Both the position numbers and the translations under genes were made by a program. Shown one piece after another: positions 60,119-64,000 of a stretch of DNA of 64,000 nt (its first letter is position 1; every line of letters starts with the position of its first letter). Source of the stretch: JBAYNW01 sp041678605. GTDB lineage: Bacteria; Cyanobacteriota; Vampirovibrionia; Gastranaerophilales; Gastranaerophilaceae. The notes beneath the pieces were generated by a model that was given only the letters and a program-made list of their open reading frames with translations, had not been told where the DNA came from and ran no database searches. Location: assembly GCA_041678605.1 (NCBI GenBank), contig JBAYNW010000007.1, positions 10,783 through 74,782 of the forward strand. The letters run 5' to 3'.

Positions 60119-60832
60119 TTATTGGGTTATAATCTCCAGCATCTCCTTGACTGCAGCTTCCAACCCCACAAAAACAGACCTTGAAACAATGCTGTGTCCG
60201 ATATTAAGTTCAACAAGATTCGGGATTTCCTTCATTCTGTGAACATTTTTGTAATTAAGCCCGTGTCCCGCATTTACCTTCAGTCCGAACGATTGGGCGA
60301 AGGCTGCTGCTTTTTTCAATTTTTCAAATTCTTTTTCTTCGTTTACGGTTCCGAAAGCTTCCGAAAATTGTCCTGTGTGAAGCTCAATGAACTGAGAGCC
60401 TGTTTTGGCGGCGGCTTCGATTTGTTTAAAATCAGGGTCTATAAATAAACTTACAGCAATGCCTGAATCTTCAAGAGGTTTTACGAATTTTACCGCCCTC
60501 TCAAGCTGGGAAGCAATATCCAAACCGCCTTCGGTGGTCAGTTCCTGACGTTTTTCGGGAACGAGGCAGCAGGCATCGGGTTTCAGTTCAAGTGCAATTT
60601 TTTGCATTTCATCTGTCATGGCCATTTCCAGATTTAAACGTGTTTTGAGGATTGATTTTAAAGATTTTACGTCAGCGTCTTTGATGTGTCTTCTGTCCTC
60701 TCTTAGATGGGCAGTAATTCCTGCAATTCCGGCGTGTTCACAAATTTTTGCACACTCAATTAAATCCGGCTCAAAACCGCCTCTGGCATTTCTTAAAGTC
60801 GCGATATGGTCTATATTTACACCTAGTAACAT
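60119..60832 (-). CDS. pdxJ: pyridoxine 5'-phosphate synthase
   Basis: PdxJ condenses 1-deoxyxylulose-5-phosphate with the PdxA product to make pyridoxine phosphate. 237 aa TIM barrel. Signature: GVNIDHIATLRNARGG, GITAHLREDRRHI, LNLEMAMTDEM, ACCLVPEKRQELTTEGGLD, VSLFIDPD, ELHTGQF and LKVNAGHGLNYKNV, ending NIGHSIVSRSVFVGL. All residues are intact. With pdxA (36132-37091) it gives the two key enzymes of DXP-dependent B6 synthesis. Confidence 0.97.
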   Translation of the reverse strand: MLLGVNIDHIATLRNARGGFEPDLIECAKICEHAGIAGITAHLREDRRHIKDADVKSLKSILKTRLNLEMAMTDEMQKIALELKPDACCLVPEKRQELTTEGGLDIASQLERAVKFVKPLEDSGIAVSLFIDPDFKQIEAAAKTGSQFIELHTGQFSEAFGTVNEEKEFEKLKKAAAFAQSFGLKVNAGHGLNYKNVHRMKEIPNLVELNIGHSIVSRSVFVGLEAAVKEMLEIITQ

Positions 60833-60945
60833 CTGAAATCCTCTCTATATTGCTGCCTAAGCTTCCAATAAAATTATACAGCAAAATATGTAAATATATA
60901 AATAAGCTAAAAAAATTCCCGCACCTTTTTGTTCCTTATCTTTTA

Positions 60946-60954
60946 TGCTAAAAT
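60946..60954 (+). promoter_or_regulatory. candidate extended -10 promoter for proS
   Basis: TGCTAAAAT, an extended -10 (TGn plus TAAAAT), 38 bp before the proS start. The -35 is poor. Confidence 0.4.
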
Positions 60955-60992
60955 AGCTTTGCTAAACCATTTTTAAAAGAGGAAGATTTACT

Positions 60993-62738
60993 ATGAAAAT
61001 GTCAAAACTTTTTGTACAAACCTTGCGGGAATTTCCTGCCGATGCTGAGGTCATTTCCCACAAAATGCTCGCAAGAGCCGGATATATCAAAAAACTGGCA
61101 AGCGGGGTGTACAATTATCTCCCTCTGATGTGGCGGGTTTTAAAAAAAATTGAAAATATTGTCAGGGATGAAATGGACAACGCAGAAGCTCAGGAACTTT
61201 TGATGCCGTTTGTTCAGCCTCAGGAACTCTGGGAAGAATCCGGTCGCTGGGACGTCTACGGTAAAGAACTTATGCGGCTGAAAGACCGGCATGACAGGGG
61301 AATGTGCCTCGGCCCAACCCACGAAGAAGTCATAACAGCAATCGCCCGTGACGGGATAAAATCTTATAAACAGATGCCCGTAAATTTGTACCAGATTCAA
61401 TCAAAATTCAGGGATGAAATCAGGCCGCGTTTCGGACTTCTAAGAGGCCGTGAATTTCTTATGAAAGACGCTTACAGCTTTGATGTCGACGAGTCGGGGC
61501 TTGAAAAAGAGTATCAAAATATGGCTCAGGCTTACACAAAAATATTTAACCGCTGCGGACTTGAGACAAAAATGGTTCAGTCTGACTCGGGTGCAATCGG
61601 CGGAAGCGTCAGCCACGAATTTATGGTAATTACAACAACCGATTCGGGCGAAAATGATGTTTTCTACTGCGAAAAATGCGATTATGCGGCAAATTCCGAC
61701 CATGCAGTTTCAAAACTGCCCGAAGCCGTGACCGACGGCGGGTTTGAAAAGGCGGAAATTATTGACACACCAAACACAAAAACAATCGAAGATTTAACCG
61801 AATTTTTAAAAATAGCCCCGACCGTTATTTTAAAAACTCTTGTGTATATCGCTGACAAAAAACCGGTTTTGGTCTTAATCAGAGCAGACAAAACAGTCGA
61901 GGAAACCAAACTGAAAAATGCCCTGAACGCAAAAGAGTTAAGAATATCCTCCGAAGCCGAAATTCAAGAATTAATGGCCGAAAAAGGATTTGACGCCAAG
62001 GCCGGATTTATCGGCCCCGTCGGTATCAAAGGCGTATGGACAATTGCGGATAATTCAATTAAAGACCTGAAAAACTTCGTTGTCGGCTGCAATCAGACCG
62101 ATAAGCACTTAATCGGGGCAAATTTTGCCCATGAAGTACCTGAAATCAAAGATTTTTACGATATTCGGCTTGTTGAAAAGGGCGAAATTTGCCCTGTATG
62201 TTCGGCTAAACTCAACTTAACAAGAGGAATTGAAGTCGGGAATATTTTTAAATTAGGTACAAAATATTCTAAACCAATGAAGGCGGTGTTTACTGATATT
62301 GACGGCAAGGAAAAACCTTACGTAATGGGCTGTTACGGAATTGGAATTTCCAGAACAGCCGCGGCGGCGGTCGAAAGATACCATGACGAAAACGGAATTA
62401 TGTGGCCTGTCGCAATCGCACCTTACCATGTAATTGTCGTACCTTTAAATATCAAAGACGAGCTTCAAATGAAATTTGCAAACGAAATTTACACAAAACT
62501 TTCGGACAAAGGCGTCGAGGTTGTGCTTGACGACAGAGATGAACGCCCCGGTGTAAAATTCAAAGACGCCGATTTAATCGGCTTCCCGTACCGAATTACG
62601 GTCGGAAAAACTATTCAAAAAGAAAATGGCGGTCTGGTTGAATTTAAAACAAGAGCAACCGGCGAAATGGTTACTTTGACGCCTGAAGCAGCAGTTAAAA
62701 AGCTTATGGAGGAATTGCACGCATGTGGAATATTTTAA
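60993..62738 (+). CDS. proS: prolyl-tRNA synthetase (bacterial type with editing domain)
   Basis: Charges tRNA-Pro. 581 aa. Class II core: motif 1 GVYNYLPLMWRVLKKIE, motif 2 FRDEIRPRFGLLRGREFLMKDAY, motif 3 GCYGIGISRTAAAAVE. Between motifs 2 and 3, about residues 225-385, sits the YbaK/INS editing domain. The C-terminal anticodon domain (about 475-575) has PYHVIVVPLN and DDRDERPGVKFKDADLIG. AGAGGAAG lies before the ATG. A small membrane protein gene overlaps its end by 16 bp. Confidence 0.97.
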   Translation: MKMSKLFVQTLREFPADAEVISHKMLARAGYIKKLASGVYNYLPLMWRVLKKIENIVRDEMDNAEAQELLMPFVQPQELWEESGRWDVYGKELMRLKDRHDRGMCLGPTHEEVITAIARDGIKSYKQMPVNLYQIQSKFRDEIRPRFGLLRGREFLMKDAYSFDVDESGLEKEYQNMAQAYTKIFNRCGLETKMVQSDSGAIGGSVSHEFMVITTTDSGENDVFYCEKCDYAANSDHAVSKLPEAVTDGGFEKAEIIDTPNTKTIEDLTEFLKIAPTVILKTLVYIADKKPVLVLIRADKTVEETKLKNALNAKELRISSEAEIQELMAEKGFDAKAGFIGPVGIKGVWTIADNSIKDLKNFVVGCNQTDKHLIGANFAHEVPEIKDFYDIRLVEKGEICPVCSAKLNLTRGIEVGNIFKLGTKYSKPMKAVFTDIDGKEKPYVMGCYGIGISRTAAAAVERYHDENGIMWPVAIAPYHVIVVPLNIKDELQMKFANEIYTKLSDKGVEVVLDDRDERPGVKFKDADLIGFPYRITVGKTIQKENGGLVEFKTRATGEMVTLTPEAAVKKLMEELHACGIF

Positions 62739-62941
62739 TTGTACTTATCATAGCGGCGATAATTTGGTTTTTTGGTTCTTCTGCACTAAATTTTAATTCA
62801 AACAACGATAGCCTTAAGTCCGTTGTTCCCAAAAAAGAAAACACACAATCAGCAGTAAAATCGCTCACTCAGGACACAGTTGACCAGATAAACCGTGCCC
62901 GCCGGCTCCAACAGCAAGAGGGGGCAGATGGGGATAAGTGA
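62723..62941 (+). CDS. small single-pass membrane protein
   Basis: 72 aa. N-terminal membrane helix (about 2-20, WNILIVLIIAAIIWFFG), then a polar region and a coiled-coil-like helix (TQDTVDQINRARRLQQQ). GGAGG lies 10 bases before the ATG, within the end of proS, so it is co-translated. The layout is like TatA-type or division-associated small proteins, but the TatA Phe-Gly and amphipathic helix motifs are not clear. Function unknown. Confidence 0.7.
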   Translation: MWNILIVLIIAAIIWFFGSSALNFNSNNDSLKSVVPKKENTQSAVKSLTQDTVDQINRARRLQQQEGADGDK

Positions 62942-63303
62942 GTTGAACGGTTGAATGGCTGAAGGGCTTAAGGGGTGAAGGGTTGAAAGGTCGAACGGTT
63001 CAATTACCAATTACCAATTCCCAATTACCAATTTCCTTTTCACTTTATTGTCATCCCGCACCGGTTAGGGCATGGCGGTTGGCTTGTGTTATTCATTCTG
63101 ATGCGGGATCTGATACTAATTAGCAGCTTAGAATAATGTGAGGTAATTTTTTGGATTGCTTCGTCGCAAATTTGCTCCTCGCAACGACAAGAAATTCCGT
63201 TTCCCGTCTTCTAGTTGATAAGTCGATAAGTCGATGAGTCGATAAGTTGAAGGTTCGAACGGTTCTATTCCCAATTACCCATTACCCATTACCCATTTCC
63301 CCG
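62942..63303. repeat. 362-bp intergenic repeat field (octamers, heptamers, palindromic units)
   Basis: No gene is seen. Octamers of GGTTGAAC type (62942-63004), CAATTAC heptamers (63001-63036), a tgtcatcccgca...tgcgggatctg palindromic unit (about 63048-63113), a gattgcttcgtcgcaa...gcaacgac unit (63154-63189), GATAAGTC octamers (63216-63264) and ATTACCC heptamers (63267-63300). Confidence 0.85.
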
Positions 63304-64000
63304 CTAGTAATTCATCTGCCAGCCTTCGTCGATGATTCGGCCGATGCAATATTTACCCTGTTTATCTGTTTTGTTGTTATATCCGGAAGTACAGCCCGTA
63401 GTTTTCCAAGGACTATATTTAGCCCCACCCATAGGATATAGAGCAGGCCCATTGTCATTGACGATTTTAAAGAAAAATATATCACGGCCGAAAGCATTTG
63501 GTTTTTTGAGTCCGTTTACATCGATATAAACGTATAGCATACAGATTTTTGTTAAGGAACCTGCTGAACCGCTACAGCCTAAATAAGGAACATAAAGAAA
63601 AACCGACATACCGTCTGCTGTTATAAACCTATAATAAGATGTGCCATCAACTCCGCTGTGAGTGTCACTACCATCAAAATTATCTGCTATTGTATCTGGG
63701 AAACAGCCTGTTGTTGTTGTAGCACAATTCTTTGCCACATTAAAATAACCGGCTATTTTATCGCCCATGGTTTTTAAATCGGCTGAATCAAAGAAGCAGC
63801 TTAAATCGCCTATACAGCCGCCATCGGCGGCCATTTGAATCAGTGCCTGATTCCATAAAGAATAAGCTTTTCTCGCACCTGCAACATATCCGGCTTTTTG
63901 GGATTCGGCAATCAGTGACGGGATTGTATAAGCCGCAAGAAATCCGATAATACCGAGGGTGATTAATACTTCGGCGAGAGTGAAGGCGGGTTGAAAGGTC
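63304..64000 (-). CDS. type IV pilin-like protein, second (partial, 5' end off window)
   Basis: At least 231 codons lie in the window. The frame continues past the ATG at 63834 to the window edge and reads ...FQPAFTLAEVLITLGIIG, the prepilin helix with Glu5, followed by AAYTIPSLIAESQKAGYV. So the ATG is internal and the true start lies beyond position 64000. The C-terminal block YIDVNGLKKPNAFGRDIFFF matches that of 18553-19359, so both belong to one family. The leader part just before the helix is encoded by GACCTTTCAACCCGCC, similar to the octamer repeats. Cys pairs suggest disulphides. Confidence 0.88.
   Translation of the reverse strand, partial: TFQPAFTLAEVLITLGIIGFLAAYTIPSLIAESQKAGYVAGARKAYSLWNQALIQMAADGGCIGDLSCFFDSADLKTMGDKIAGYFNVAKNCATTTTGCFPDTIADNFDGSDTHSGVDGTSYYRFITADGMSVFLYVPYLGCSGSAGSLTKICMLYVYIDVNGLKKPNAFGRDIFFFKIVNDNGPALYPMGGAKYSPWKTTGCTSGYNNKTDKQGKYCIGRIIDEGWQMNY

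Noticed and set aside
62942..63303. Possible CRISPR or origin iterons
   Set aside because: Units are 7-8 bp without spacers; different repeat classes follow each other. They fit STRR-like intergenic repeats better.
63304..63834. Complete 176-aa gene starting at 63834
   Set aside because: The frame stays open upstream to the window edge and encodes the prepilin helix, so the ATG is internal.

Overview
The window looks like chromosomal DNA from a low-GC, non-photosynthetic relative of the Cyanobacteria (Melainabacteria/Vampirovibrionia, probably a gut Gastranaerophilales). The main reasons are an RpaB/Ycf27-type response regulator (22435-23190), a RecG with a long N-terminal extension, a ThiE of the long cyanobacterial form, a DUF4330 protein, an IctB/O-antigen-ligase-like protein, and heptamer/octamer tandem repeats resembling cyanobacterial STRRs. 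No photosynthesis gene is seen. The lineage is inferred from remembered family sequences; no search was run.

Positions 1-17.5 kb are an AT-rich accessory/defence region. It holds a type I restriction-modification operon with two extra membrane-protein genes (1-4926, minus), an Mrr-type nuclease, a three-gene cassette ending in a HEPN-like protein, a tyrosine recombinase next to a serine recombinase, an excisionase/unknown/HUH-like operon, an XRE regulator facing a nuclease-fold-like protein, a methyltransferase, two small membrane proteins and an AbiE-type toxin-antitoxin pair. This block ends at an initiator tRNA gene (17557-17633), which may be its attachment site.

Positions 17.5-28.6 kb hold small unknown genes, a type IV pilin-like protein, a second XRE regulator, recG, the RpaB-like regulator and a repeat-rich stretch running into tRNA-His. 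The 3' end of tRNA-His occurs three times (23826, 24037, 25271). The larger interval between copies carries one gene, a zinc-ribbon protein with a nucleoside-deoxyribosyltransferase/TIR-like domain. This looks like a minimal tRNA-targeted cargo island and is the best candidate here for an undescribed defence unit. Lineage-specific unknowns and a hairpin cluster follow.

Positions 28.6-64 kb are mostly housekeeping. Central metabolism: enolase, acetolactate synthase, glucose-6-phosphate isomerase, a phosphohexomutase, asparaginase. Vitamin B6 and thiamine: pdxA, pdxJ, thiE; pdxA is also paired with a four-carbon acid sugar kinase. Envelope: two PlsC acyltransferases, AMIN-amidase, MurI, heptose kinase, O-antigen ligase. 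Translation: ArgS, ProS. Transport: MgtE and CDF. There is also an ECF sigma/anti-sigma pair, an Hsp20 and a HigBA module. Several coding genes contain in-frame repeat insertions: a 141-bp palindromic element in asparaginase and short heptamer/octamer runs in ilvB, argS and a membrane protein gene. The window ends inside a second pilin-like gene.
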